Shown here in pieces: positions 35,503 through 43,873 of a stretch of DNA of 64,000 bases. Position 1 is the first letter of the stretch, and each line of letters starts with the position of its first letter. Origin of the DNA: Bin55 sp965205545 (GTDB lineage: Bacteria; Pseudomonadota; Gammaproteobacteria; Pseudomonadales; Azotimanducaceae); the NCBI GenBank assembly GCA_965205545.1, contig OZ242170.1, forward strand, positions 2,976,001-3,040,000, in the 5' to 3' direction. The translations under genes were made by a program, and so were the position numbers. The notes under the pieces were generated by a model. That model was not told the origin of the DNA. It saw only the letters and a list, made by a program, of their open reading frames with translations, and ran no database searches.

Positions 35503-36005
35503 GTGAGCAAGCGATTGTCGTTGAACTAGCCGATGAACGGGATGCATTGGCTCTTTCTCTACTGACTCGCGATGAGATCGAATCCGGATTGAGTTGGAAC
35601 TATCGTCCTGAAAGATTCAAGGCTTTGATGCGCGAAGAAGAGACGGTTGTCCTCGTCGCACGCGCGGAACCGTCACAAACGCCGGATGTTGCCGGATTTG
35701 GCGTCATGCACTATGGTGTCAAGGATGCCCACTTGCGGCTATTGGCTACCGCACCGACGCATCGGCGAAGAGGCATTGCAAGTTGTCTCCTTGCGTGGTT
35801 GGAGAAGACCGCTCGTTACGCTGGAATTCAATCCGTGCGCTTAGAGGTCCGTGAAGGCAATTGTTCTGCATTAGCGTTCTATCAATCAGTCGGCTATCTC
35901 AAGAAGAAACTGATTGCTGGCTACTACCGCGGTCCCAATGGGATTTCAGAGAATGCTTGGCATATGGTCAAGAGCCTGTCGACGACCAAGTCGCTCGAGT
36001 TGTAG
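35499..36005 (+). CDS. GNAT-family N-acetyltransferase
   Basis: 168 residues with the acetyl-CoA-binding motif A 'LRLLATAPTHRRRGIASCLL' (R/Q-x-x-G-x-G/A) and the C-terminal 'LEVREGNCSALAFYQSVGYL' typical of RimI-like enzymes. It transfers acetyl from acetyl-CoA to an amine, either a protein N-terminus or a small molecule. The ATG overlaps the upstream APH stop as ATGA, so expression is probably coupled. Convergent with the second phosphotransferase at 36044. The coupling to a kinase suggests a shared substrate, but this is inference. Confidence 0.88.
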   Translation: MSEQAIVVELADERDALALSLLTRDEIESGLSWNYRPERFKALMREEETVVLVARAEPSQTPDVAGFGVMHYGVKDAHLRLLATAPTHRRRGIASCLLAWLEKTARYAGIQSVRLEVREGNCSALAFYQSVGYLKKKLIAGYYRGPNGISENAWHMVKSLSTTKSLEL

Positions 36006-36043
36006 CACTCCAATTGGGAGCTCCTGGGGAGTTTTTCAAGACT

Positions 36044-37045
36044 CTATCCGAGCAATTCAAGTGCTCTGTCAATCAGTGGCTTCATAGACAACTTGGTTTG
36101 TTCCCAGCTTGGGTCAGGTCTCTTTCCACGGCGATGCAAACTGAGGTTGAAGCCTGTTATGATTGCAAACTTGTACGCTGCCAGTGCACGATACCACCTG
36201 ATGTCAGGCAGCGGGTCTCCATACGCGTCTACATAGAGCGCTGAGAGTGTTTCAGGGTCCAAGAAGATCGGTCTGCTAGTTGACCCGTGATGCCAAGCCG
36301 CCCTATCGCTGAACGTACATATCCACCCAACATCGTTTAGCGTGGCGCCAATGCCTGTCAATTCCCAATCGATGACTGCCTTGAGACGACCGTCTAAACT
36401 GCAAAAGAGATTGGATGTCTGAAAGTCTCCATGGAATATTCCGATGGGGGCAGAGCTGGGGAGCGCATTCAGCAACTTTTCTCGGCATTCGGGCACGAGA
36501 GCCAACAAGTGCGGATCTGCAGCACGTTCATAAAACCGATCCCAGCGCTTTACATCCTCCTCAAACGGTACGGGAGCTCCTAGGTACGGCGCTCTTGCGG
36601 GATCAACTCTGTGGATGTTTGCTAGAGCCTCCATGATCTCCCTACCAAGTTGAAGGCATTGTTCTTCGGAGAGTCTCGACCCCCATTCGCCTGGACCCAC
36701 GCGAAGCACGTCCCCATCCAAAAGCGGAACAATGAAATAGGGACACTCAAACCACTGGAGATCATCTCCTGACCACTGAACTGAGCAATGGGGGACTTCC
36801 GTTCCGTCGAGTGCGTTCAATACGGCCACTTGTCTCAGCACATCTGCGGTTCCTCGCCAATTCACGTTTGGGGGTGGTAAACGTATGAACCAACGAGATA
36901 TCTCGCCGTGGGATTTGACGCTGAATCCGTAGGAAAAACCCGCGTGCCCCGGCATTGTGTCAACATCAAACACGCGGGCATTCTCGTCTGCGAGGTGGTG
37001 CCTGCAGAACGGAATCAACCGGTGATGCAAGTCTTGCGTGTGCAT
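36044..37045 (-). CDS. Phosphotransferase (APH/ACAD10-like) family protein
   Basis: 333 residues with the kinase catalytic loop 'IFHGDFQTSNLFCS' and the Mg-binding 'VIDWELTGIGATLNDVGW'. The N-terminal lobe includes 'FSYGFSVKSHGEISRWFIRL'. This subgroup is usually found in lipid and acyl-CoA degrading bacteria near acyl-CoA dehydrogenases and is distinct from the APH at 34603. Divergent from the merR-like gene across 506 bp; convergent with GNAT. Starts ATG 37045 (MHTQDLHHRLIPF). Substrate unknown. Confidence 0.86.
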   Translation of the reverse strand: MHTQDLHHRLIPFCRHHLADENARVFDVDTMPGHAGFSYGFSVKSHGEISRWFIRLPPPNVNWRGTADVLRQVAVLNALDGTEVPHCSVQWSGDDLQWFECPYFIVPLLDGDVLRVGPGEWGSRLSEEQCLQLGREIMEALANIHRVDPARAPYLGAPVPFEEDVKRWDRFYERAADPHLLALVPECREKLLNALPSSAPIGIFHGDFQTSNLFCSLDGRLKAVIDWELTGIGATLNDVGWICTFSDRAAWHHGSTSRPIFLDPETLSALYVDAYGDPLPDIRWYRALAAYKFAIITGFNLSLHRRGKRPDPSWEQTKLSMKPLIDRALELLG

Positions 37046-37452
37046 TAAAGCTGGACCTTGTATTGCTGTGGTATTACTTGATGCATTAAATAAACTGCCG
37101 CTTCCATTTCAGCAGAAAGGACTGCTTCTCAAGTTAAACCAATTTAGGTTGTACTTTCAAGTGTCGTCCTTTCTTGCCGGTTTCTTTGCACACTACCTCA
37201 GGAACGGCACAGTATCTTTGGCTCGATGGGCTGTTGCTTGGAATGCCGAACGAAATCTGCATTTTGAGGTTGCGTTTACAAGACTTCAGTATCGCAGACA
37301 GCTCTTCGTCGACCGTTGGCTATCTGACAGAAACTGCTGAATGGATCGTAGGATTGCTTCGCGTGTTCAATTAGGGAAAGACGCTCTCGTGGATTCTGAC
37401 TAAGCGAATACAAGGAAGCGTTAGTTGTCTGGACAACGGTTGAAAATTGATT
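37046..37452. other. Intergenic region upstream of merR-like gene
   Basis: About 400 bp between the divergent phosphotransferase and the merR-like promoter. Open frames here are short and not protein-like. The only distinct element is the GTTGTC-TG-GACAAC palindrome at 37424–37437. The stretch from 37046 to 37423 shows nothing I can support. Confidence 0.3.
37424..37437. promoter_or_regulatory. Palindrome GTTGTC-TG-GACAAC upstream of merR promoter
   Basis: Perfect 6-bp arms around two bases, ending 15 bases before the -35 hexamer of the merR-like promoter. This is a typical activator or co-regulator position. Its core differs from the TGTACA repeats further downstream, so a second regulator is possible. 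Confidence 0.4.
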
Positions 37453-37481
37453 TTGATAACTGCCTCGTGTGGTGCTACAAT
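37453..37481 (+). promoter_or_regulatory. Sigma-70-type promoter of merR-like gene
   Basis: TTGATA (37453–37458), 17-bp spacer, TACAAT (37476–37481): two near-consensus hexamers at ideal spacing. The expected start near 37488 lies inside the TGTACA-type repeats, giving a leader of about 64 bases before GTG 37552. Confidence 0.65.
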
Positions 37482-37482
37482 C

Positions 37483-37500
37483 TATACAAAACCTGTACAA
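37483..37500. promoter_or_regulatory. Direct repeat TATACAAAACC / TGTACAAGG, candidate MerR/LitR operator
   Basis: Two TRTACA half sites with 11-bp period immediately downstream of the -10 hexamer, covering the predicted start. LitR/CarH-type MerR proteins bind TGTACA-containing repeats over their own promoters, so autorepression is likely. A further CTGTACGG lies near 37523. Confidence 0.5.
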
Positions 37501-37551
37501 GGATGGTAAAGAGAGTATCCGTCTGTACGGACACGCGGCCAGGAAGGTATC

Positions 37552-38424
37552 GTGCAAAAGCAACTGTATAAGATTGGTGCCGTCGCTCAAAGGACCGGAT
37601 TGTCTGTTGAGCGGCTCCGTGCATGGGAACGCCGACACGGCGTTGAGCCAGCGCACAAAGTCAATCGGACTCGCTACTACGACAAAGATCAACTCGAGCG
37701 ACTTTCGTTGATCAAAGAGCTACTCGATCAAGGCCATTCGATTGGGCATCTTGTCGAGCTCGCTACCCCAGAATTGCAGGAACTGCTCAACACTCGTCCA
37801 ACTGGATTTGATGCACTGCAGCTAAGGTTGGTGGTTGCAGGACAAGGCGTGCAGGACATGGCAGATACAGACTCTTCAGAGCCTGGTGAAATTGCACAAC
37901 GTTTCTTTTCGTTGGATGAAATGGAATCACGGTTGGATGACTTGCCGGAATTCGATGCGTTAGTCCTTGAAGTTCCTAGTCTCGACGCCGATCGTATTGA
38001 GCAAGTCGTCAGCGTGCTGTCAGTCCCATTTGTCGTCGTCTATCGTCTTGCGAGCAAAGACGACACGATCGAGGCAAAGGAAAGGGGCATGCCCGTCTTC
38101 AAGTTCGGTAATGTCAGTTGGTCCGATCTAATGACCGAGCTCGCCAAGAGCGTGATTAGCAAGGTCGATCACGGCGTCGGACACAATCTCTATACGGACG
38201 AGGAGCTCTATCACTTGAGTCGTACACGTTCAAGTGGCACGTTCGCACCAAAGGACTTAGTCGACATCGTATTGTCGCAACGTGCGCTGGTCGATCACAT
38301 TCAGCGTCACACCAATGGTGCTTTTGAGGTCGAGCTCGCTGGTTTGGTCAGGCTTTCCACCACAAGAATGGAGGAGGCCTTACAGCGCGTTGCAAAAGAA
38401 TATGAACTTTTTGTTGAAAGTTAG
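37552..38424 (+). CDS. MerR-family regulator, LitR/CarH-like without B12-binding motif
   Basis: 290 residues. N-terminal MerR winged helix ('YKIGAVAQRTGLSVERLRAW', 'RRHGVEPAHKVNRTRYYD') is followed by a Rossmann-like middle ('FDALVLEVPSLDADRIEQVV', 'VPFVVVYRLASKDD') and a helical C-terminus ('MEEALQRVAKEYELFVES'). The layout resembles LitR/CarH photoreceptor regulators, but I see no DxHxxG cobalamin motif, so the sensing mode must differ. GTG 37552 has AGGAAGG four bases upstream. TGTACA-type repeats lie over its promoter, and a GTGTACAGTACAC palindrome lies ten bases after its stop, so it probably represses itself and controls transcription into the downstream region. Confidence 0.85.
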   Translation: MQKQLYKIGAVAQRTGLSVERLRAWERRHGVEPAHKVNRTRYYDKDQLERLSLIKELLDQGHSIGHLVELATPELQELLNTRPTGFDALQLRLVVAGQGVQDMADTDSSEPGEIAQRFFSLDEMESRLDDLPEFDALVLEVPSLDADRIEQVVSVLSVPFVVVYRLASKDDTIEAKERGMPVFKFGNVSWSDLMTELAKSVISKVDHGVGHNLYTDEELYHLSRTRSSGTFAPKDLVDIVLSQRALVDHIQRHTNGAFEVELAGLVRLSTTRMEEALQRVAKEYELFVES

Positions 38425-38433
38425 GCGAAAATA

Positions 38434-38446
38434 GTGTACAGTACAC
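38434..38446. promoter_or_regulatory. Palindrome GTGTAC-A-GTACAC, second candidate MerR operator
   Basis: Perfect 6-bp arms containing TGTACA, ten bases after the merR stop and 13 bases before the -35 of a second candidate promoter. It shares the TGTACA core with the repeats over the merR promoter, so the same protein could bind both. ACAAACT is repeated twice directly after it (38445–38451, 38454–38460). Confidence 0.5.
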
Positions 38447-38459
38447 AAACTGGACAAAC

Positions 38460-38488
38460 TTGATCAAAAACGATTTTTGATTTAGTAT
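38460..38488 (+). promoter_or_regulatory. Candidate promoter facing the hairpin-rich region
   Basis: TTGATC, 17-bp spacer, TAGTAT. The spacer is formed by a palindrome ATCAAAAA-CGA-TTTTTGAT (38463–38481), which could instead serve as a terminator of the merR gene. Transcription would start near 38495 and run into a stretch with no convincing gene before smc. Confidence 0.4.
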
Positions 38489-39193
38489 TCAGTTTTGGGG
38501 GACCGTTGACTGGGGTATGGAAGGAAGAACCAAACGACCAATGCTTGACAAGGAAGTCTGGAGCACTGGTCGGGATGGTGTTTCGGAGTGCAACGCAGTT
38601 GCCTCCACATGCGGGTCGCATGTTACGCAGTCAATAGTTAGCCCGGCGGAAATAGACACAGGAGTGCAACGAGCCAAGGAAGTCACCTATCGAGACATGG
38701 ATGTCTCCTCGCACGACATGGATAGGCTCCTATTTCCGTCGTTTTGACGCGTTACGCCTTGCGTTTGACGAACGCCTCGGGGGTATTGTAGCAATTTCGG
38801 TTGCATTGCAATACCCCTTTAGCGTTGTGTAATTCTTGCTCTGCATTTGAGTGATTTTCATTTCGCAACAGTTTTTTGGGACCGTGCGTTGCGTAATGAA
38901 ACGCTCCTAGGGCTTGTTCTTGTGTTGAATTAACTCCTATCGCTTGTAGGTTCAAGCGCATATGTTGGGTGAACGGGAATCTAATGTGAGTTCTTTCATG
39001 TAACAGCAGCAAGGCACGTCTTAAATCGCCGAGAGTCCCCCAACAATCTTGACCGAGAGTCAATGCAACTCGCGTCTGATTGGGGTGCGCTAGTTCTATT
39101 CCGACCCTAAATTCTGCAAGTTCCTAGTTGTGATTCCGTTGGTGTGGAGTCTGACTCGCATAATTACGCTTAGGAACATGCTGGCGCACAACA
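38489..39193. other. Hairpin-rich intergenic region before smc
   Basis: About 700 bp without a convincing gene. Short stems occur at 38691–38706 (GAGACAT/ATGTCTC), 38761–38775 (GCGTT/AACGC), 38780–38817 (see separate entry) and 38941–38958 (CGCTTG/CAAGCG), plus a direct repeat of GACATGGAT near 38693 and 38716. A 76-residue frame at 38517–38747 has a poor ribosome-binding site and unremarkable composition. The region may encode a structured RNA under MerR control, or simply be a long leader of smc. Confidence 0.4.
38780..38817 (+). terminator. Long stem-loop GGGGTATTG…CAATACCCC
   Basis: Nine perfect base pairs, then a TA/ATTG internal loop and a second stem GCAA/TTGC closing a TTTCGG loop. 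Only three T follow, so it could be a terminator or part of a structured RNA. A 5-bp hairpin (38761–38775) stands just upstream. Confidence 0.4.
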
Positions 39194-42100
39194 ATGCGAT
39201 TGAAGTCCATCAGCCTTTCAGGGTTTAAATCGTTTGTCGATCCTACGGAGATTGAACTACCCCATGACATAAGCGTGTTTGTAGGGCCAAACGGTTGTGG
39301 AAAATCGAATGTTGTCGATGCAGTCCGCCTAGTGATCGGTGAAAGCCGAGCCACTCAGATTCGGGGCGATTCCCTCTCGGACGTGATATTTGATGGATCC
39401 GCGTCGCGTCCCCCAACGGTCCAGGCGAGCGTTGAACTGCTTTTTGACAATTCCGACCAAGGTCTTGCTGGGCCCTACGCGAAGTATTCAGAAGTCTCAT
39501 TGCGTCGCGAGATCTACAAAGACATGCGTTCAAAGTTCCTTCTGAACGGTCGAGTTTGTCGTCGCAAGGATGTGCAAGATCTTTTTTTGGGATCGGGGTT
39601 TGGCGCAAAAGGCTATGCCATTGTTGAGCAGGGATTTGTCGAACACTTGGTTGACGCCCGACCGGAAGAGCTCCGCGAACACATCGAGGAAGTTGCGGGA
39701 ATCTCAAAGTACCGCGACCGCAGACGAGATACCGAGAAACGCATTCGGGCCACAAATGAGAACTTGGAGCGAGTTAGAGACAACAGCGCTGAATTGGCGC
39801 GCCACATCGCCCGTCTGAAACGTCAAGCACGAGAGGCACAGCGCTATACAGAACTCAAGGACCGCGAAAGATTAGCTCAAGCGCGTTTGTTGGCTTTTCA
39901 AATTCGATCGCTCGATTCCGTTATCTCCGAGCAAGACACCATAGTTCAAAAATCGCAACTCGAGCTGCAGAGACAACAGACGGAGCTTCAATCGACCAGA
40001 ACAGCCATCGATGGATTGCGAGAAGAGGAAATTCAGATCAACGAACTGTTCAACAAGGTTCAAGGCGAAACCTTTGAAGCTCGGTCGCGAAGTAGCCGCA
40101 TCGACGACGAAATCTCGAGCCGACAATTGCGAATCAGCGAATTAGAAGGGGAAGCGGACGTATTGAGCCGACGACGAGACGAGCTTGAGGCTGAACTTGC
40201 TGAAGACAAGCAAGCCATCAACGCAATTGATCTTGAACATGAACACGTCGAGAAGTCGTTGCATGCAGCCCGAGAAAGATCGAATGTGGCGAACAAAAGG
40301 GTTGGCGAGTCACAGGAGAACCTCAATCATTGGCAAGAACGATGGAACCGGCTACTTCAAGAAGTTGGCGACTTGGAGCGCGACAAACAGTTTGCGCAGG
40401 CACGCCTGACCAACATCGCATCGACCCTTGAGGATCTCAAACTGCGCAAGCAACGCTCTCAACACGATGCCGATCTACACGTAGACACTGAGAAAGTAGA
40501 TCTGCTCAAACAGCAACTGACGGCGGCTGAACTTCACCGCGACTCGATGCAAGAGTCTCTCCAAGCTTTAGAAGAGGAAGCAACGGAGATTGAGAACCAA
40601 CACAAAGTTGACCAAGTTGAGCACAACGAATTGGAACAACTCCTGCAATCCACGCGAGATCAATTGACGGCGAATAACGCGTTTTTGGAAAGTGCTTTGG
40701 GACGAGGAACAACGTCAACGAATGACGATTGGCTCACAAGCCATGGCCTCGCGGAGAGCCCACGCTTGCTAGAAAAAGTCAAAGTGTCGGCTAAGTGGCA
40801 GAGAGCTGTGGAGTTGGTTCTTGGCGACAACATCAAAGCAATACCAATACCGGATCTCGCCCCATTGGCCTCTCAATTGAATGATGGAATAGAGGGAGGC
40901 TTCACTGTCGTGGAGCCGGTAGCATCGACGTCATCTGCACCACAACAATCTCTGTTGAACCACATTTTGGAGGGACGCGAGCTTGTTGGAGCGTTGTGCG
41001 GGTCAATTCGGGCATGCGAGTCAATTGAGGAAGCGTTGCAGATGCGCACTTCGTTTGCCGAACACGAGAGCGCCATTACTCAGAGCGGAGTTTGGATAGG
41101 GCGACATTGGATACGAGTTGCCGGATCAGGCATCGAAAAGCAAGGCGTCATGGAGATTCGAGAGTCAATTGCAATGCTGCAATCACGGCTTGCCGATTTT
41201 GAGCCGGACTATTCCAAAATGCAAGATGACCTGAACGAGCGCCACGAACGAAGTGTTCATCTCCGCGTTGAGTCTCGGAAGCTTCAAACAACTCTTAACG
41301 AACGCTCTTCGAAGTGTGCATCGTTGCAGCTTGATCTGCAGCGGGAACAAATGCAGACGGCCGAGAGCAACGAACGCAGAGAGAGAGCATTCGTCGAACT
41401 TGAACGAATTGGTAACCGGGAGGACGAGCTAGTCCTCGATTCCGAGAAACATTCGAAAATCTACGATCACTCCTCCAAGGAGTTGGAGTTGCTAGAGGCG
41501 GAAAGAGAACTCTTGGACGGCCAACGGGAGCGAAACGCAAAGGATCTAGAAGCCGTGTTGCAAGAAGCGCAAAATGCCGGTGAAGAATTTCGTGAGCTCG
41601 ACGTAAAGTTCAACACAATGACATCGAGCAGAAGTTCGTTGGAACGATCTTGCATTCGAGTCGCAAACGATATAGGCGATCTAAATCGCCAAGTGGAGCG
41701 ATTGCGGTCTAGTTGCGTTGAATTGAGCAAGGAAGTTGAGGAGTTCTCTGAAGAACGTGAAGTTGCTCTCCAAACTTTCACTCTGACTGAGCAAAGACTT
41801 AGAGAGACTCAGAACACACGGGACAAGATATCGTTCAGTATTCGGGAGAAGTCCAACGCCGCTGTTCTACAAGAAAGGACGGCACAAGACTCGCAACAAG
41901 AACTCGAATCACATCGCGAACGTCAGATTCAATTGAATGCCGAACGACGGCATTTGCTCGAGGGAATCGAGTCCACTCAATGCTCATTCGAAGAAGCTTC
42001 CAATTCGCTAACGGAACTAGACAACGAAGAGACTCTAGAGCGAGCTCGCACGAGGATTTCAAACCGAATCGAAAGGTTGGGGGCCGTCAACCTGGCAGCT

Positions 42101-42688
42101 GTGGAAGACTTGGCTGTGCTTAGCGAGGAGCACGAATTGGTGGTCAAGCAGATCGAAGACCTAGAAACATCGCAGACAACGTTGTTGGAGGCAATTCAAA
42201 AGATTGACCGCGAGACGCTAAGCATGTTTGAAGAAACACTCGAACAAGCCAACGACAAGCTGCAATCTGTTTTCAACAAGCTCTTCGACGGAGGTTCTGC
42301 CGAGCTTGTCTTGACTGAACAAGATCCTCTTTCATCTGGAATTTCAATTCATGCCCAGCCGCCGGGCAAGAGAAACAAGAGTGTGAATCAATTATCGGGT
42401 GGAGAAAAGACCTTGACTGCTATTGCGTTCATATTTGCAATGTTCGAGCTGAACCCTAGCCCGGTCTGTGTACTTGATGAGGTTGACGCGGCATTGGACG
42501 ACTCAAACGTCGCTCGTTTTTTGTCCTTAATACGCGAAATGTCGCAAGAAGTGCAATTCTTGCTCATTTCTCATAATCGGGCTACAATGCAAGTTGCCGA
42601 ATCCCTGATCGGAGTGACCATGCAGGAAGCAGGAGTCTCCCGATTGGTGTCCGTCGATTTAGAGACAGCATTCGAAGCGGCGGCATAA
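39194..42688 (+). CDS. smc: Chromosome segregation protein SMC
   Basis: 1164-residue SMC ATPase that compacts and segregates the nucleoid. N-terminal 'SGFKSFVDPTEIELP' and Walker A GPNGCGKS (31–38), long coiled coils, a hinge domain around residues 505–640 ('SAKWQRAVELVLGDNIKAIP'), a second coiled coil, then the signature 'NQLSGGEKTLTAIAFIFAMF' and Walker B 'VCVLDEVDAALDD'. Full length for the family. ATG 39194 gives the standard MRLKSISLSGFKSF start, though the Shine-Dalgarno is weak. It is followed by zipA and ligA in the same direction, the usual gammaproteobacterial order. No scpA/scpB is nearby. Confidence 0.97.
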   Translation: MRLKSISLSGFKSFVDPTEIELPHDISVFVGPNGCGKSNVVDAVRLVIGESRATQIRGDSLSDVIFDGSASRPPTVQASVELLFDNSDQGLAGPYAKYSEVSLRREIYKDMRSKFLLNGRVCRRKDVQDLFLGSGFGAKGYAIVEQGFVEHLVDARPEELREHIEEVAGISKYRDRRRDTEKRIRATNENLERVRDNSAELARHIARLKRQAREAQRYTELKDRERLAQARLLAFQIRSLDSVISEQDTIVQKSQLELQRQQTELQSTRTAIDGLREEEIQINELFNKVQGETFEARSRSSRIDDEISSRQLRISELEGEADVLSRRRDELEAELAEDKQAINAIDLEHEHVEKSLHAARERSNVANKRVGESQENLNHWQERWNRLLQEVGDLERDKQFAQARLTNIASTLEDLKLRKQRSQHDADLHVDTEKVDLLKQQLTAAELHRDSMQESLQALEEEATEIENQHKVDQVEHNELEQLLQSTRDQLTANNAFLESALGRGTTSTNDDWLTSHGLAESPRLLEKVKVSAKWQRAVELVLGDNIKAIPIPDLAPLASQLNDGIEGGFTVVEPVASTSSAPQQSLLNHILEGRELVGALCGSIRACESIEEALQMRTSFAEHESAITQSGVWIGRHWIRVAGSGIEKQGVMEIRESIAMLQSRLADFEPDYSKMQDDLNERHERSVHLRVESRKLQTTLNERSSKCASLQLDLQREQMQTAESNERRERAFVELERIGNREDELVLDSEKHSKIYDHSSKELELLEAERELLDGQRERNAKDLEAVLQEAQNAGEEFRELDVKFNTMTSSRSSLERSCIRVANDIGDLNRQVERLRSSCVELSKEVEEFSEEREVALQTFTLTEQRLRETQNTRDKISFSIREKSNAAVLQERTAQDSQQELESHRERQIQLNAERRHLLEGIESTQCSFEEASNSLTELDNEETLERARTRISNRIERLGAVNLAAVEDLAVLSEEHELVVKQIEDLETSQTTLLEAIQKIDRETLSMFEETLEQANDKLQSVFNKLFDGGSAELVLTEQDPLSSGISIHAQPPGKRNKSVNQLSGGEKTLTAIAFIFAMFELNPSPVCVLDEVDAALDDSNVARFLSLIREMSQEVQFLLISHNRATMQVAESLIGVTMQEAGVSRLVSVDLETAFEAAA

Positions 42689-42733
42689 GAACCAAGGGGA
42701 TTTTCATTGTGGGCAATGTCAGAGGTGATAGAT

Positions 42734-43849
42734 ATGGATGTCTTTCAGGTACTTACCCTTTGTTTCCTGTTGAGTGTGATGTTCCTTGGGGTACTAAGCT
42801 ACGGCTTGTATCGCAATTGGCAACGGAACCAATTGGAGTTGGTCCGCGTCCCCGCGGGAAGAGATGAATTCTCCGATTTGACTGAAACGCCAGAGCGCAT
42901 CTATCCGCGTGTAAACGTTTCCGAATCGAGCATCTCCTCCAATGTAAGTAGGGAACCTGTTGTAACCCCTAGAGTGTCAGTTCGGCACGATACCTTTGCT
43001 GAATCACTCGAAGGTGACGAGGCAACTGCACAATCGGACAACTCGGCCATCGCTGTGCAGGAAGATGGGATCGTAGACGAAGCTTCACCCCCAACGATTG
43101 AGGACGATGCGACGGATTCACCATTGGACCTAGCGAGCACGCGCCCGCAATTCGTACAGAGCGAGACCACGGTCGAACCTATCGGCAATTCGGACAGATT
43201 TGAAGAGTCGAATGGGGATGACGACGGATTGGATGGGTTCCGACACCCTCGCGGCGAACCATCGACAAAGGAGGTTAAGAAACGATCTTCAAGGAAGGCC
43301 CTCTCTACTCGAAAAGCAACTCGAACTGAGCGAAAGCCACCATTGCGCTCCAAACGGAAGAAAGAGAAGCGAGAAGGTGCAGCGGTGAGTTCGTCGCATT
43401 CCGACTTGGCAGGACGCAATACTGGGGACGAGTACATTGTGCTGTTTGTATTAGGCGAGCATGACACGTCTTTCCGCATGAACGAACTTTGCCGATTCTT
43501 GCTTTCGAGGGATTTGATCATTGACGATATGGGGCTCTTTTGCAAGAAGGATCAATCGTCTGGTGAGGTCCTATTTAAGGTCGCAGATGTGTTCTATCCG
43601 GGAACGTTCGACGTCGATTCTTTTGAAACCTATCGCACCGCTGGCATTTCGCTGGTCATGAGAACACCGAACGTAAGCAACGCCCGAGATGTGTTCGAGC
43701 ACATGCTCGTTCTCGCCAACGATTGCGCAGAGACGTTTTCTGGTGCGGTGAAAGACGAAAACTACAACGCGATGAGCAATCAAACGTTGGCACACTATCG
43801 ACAGCGAGTGTCAGAATTCAGACGCAGACAGCTCACGATGTTTGCGTAG
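42734..43849 (+). CDS. zipA: Cell division protein ZipA
   Basis: Bitopic inner-membrane protein that tethers FtsZ at the septum. It has an N-terminal membrane helix (VFQVLTLCFLLSVMFLGVLS), a long acidic then basic linker (about residues 30–225, including 'RKALSTRKATRTERKPPL') and a C-terminal ZipA domain ('EYIVLFVLGEHDTSFRMNEL', 'LVMRTPNVSNARDVFEHM') that binds the FtsZ tail. The longest frame opens at TTG 42707, but ATG 42734 is preferred: AGAGGTG lies seven bases upstream and the start sits right at the membrane helix as in other ZipAs. Between smc and ligA, probably co-transcribed. Confidence 0.92.
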   Translation: MDVFQVLTLCFLLSVMFLGVLSYGLYRNWQRNQLELVRVPAGRDEFSDLTETPERIYPRVNVSESSISSNVSREPVVTPRVSVRHDTFAESLEGDEATAQSDNSAIAVQEDGIVDEASPPTIEDDATDSPLDLASTRPQFVQSETTVEPIGNSDRFEESNGDDDGLDGFRHPRGEPSTKEVKKRSSRKALSTRKATRTERKPPLRSKRKKEKREGAAVSSSHSDLAGRNTGDEYIVLFVLGEHDTSFRMNELCRFLLSRDLIIDDMGLFCKKDQSSGEVLFKVADVFYPGTFDVDSFETYRTAGISLVMRTPNVSNARDVFEHMLVLANDCAETFSGAVKDENYNAMSNQTLAHYRQRVSEFRRRQLTMFA

Positions 43850-43873
43850 CTCAGCCTTTGTTAGCCTCAAGAA

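Noticed and set aside
37038..37374. Short plus-strand frames in the gap before the merR-like gene
   Set aside because: No ribosome-binding site or family features, and one overlaps the start of the phosphotransferase.
38517..38747. Plus-strand frame of 76 residues after the second MerR-like promoter
   Set aside because: The ribosome-binding site is poor and the sequence shows no domain; the stretch is better described as a possible RNA region.
38752..39063. Minus-strand frame of 103 residues before smc, looking a little like a transposase tail
   Set aside because: No recognisable transposase motif, no ribosome-binding site, and it runs through the strong hairpins of the intergenic region.
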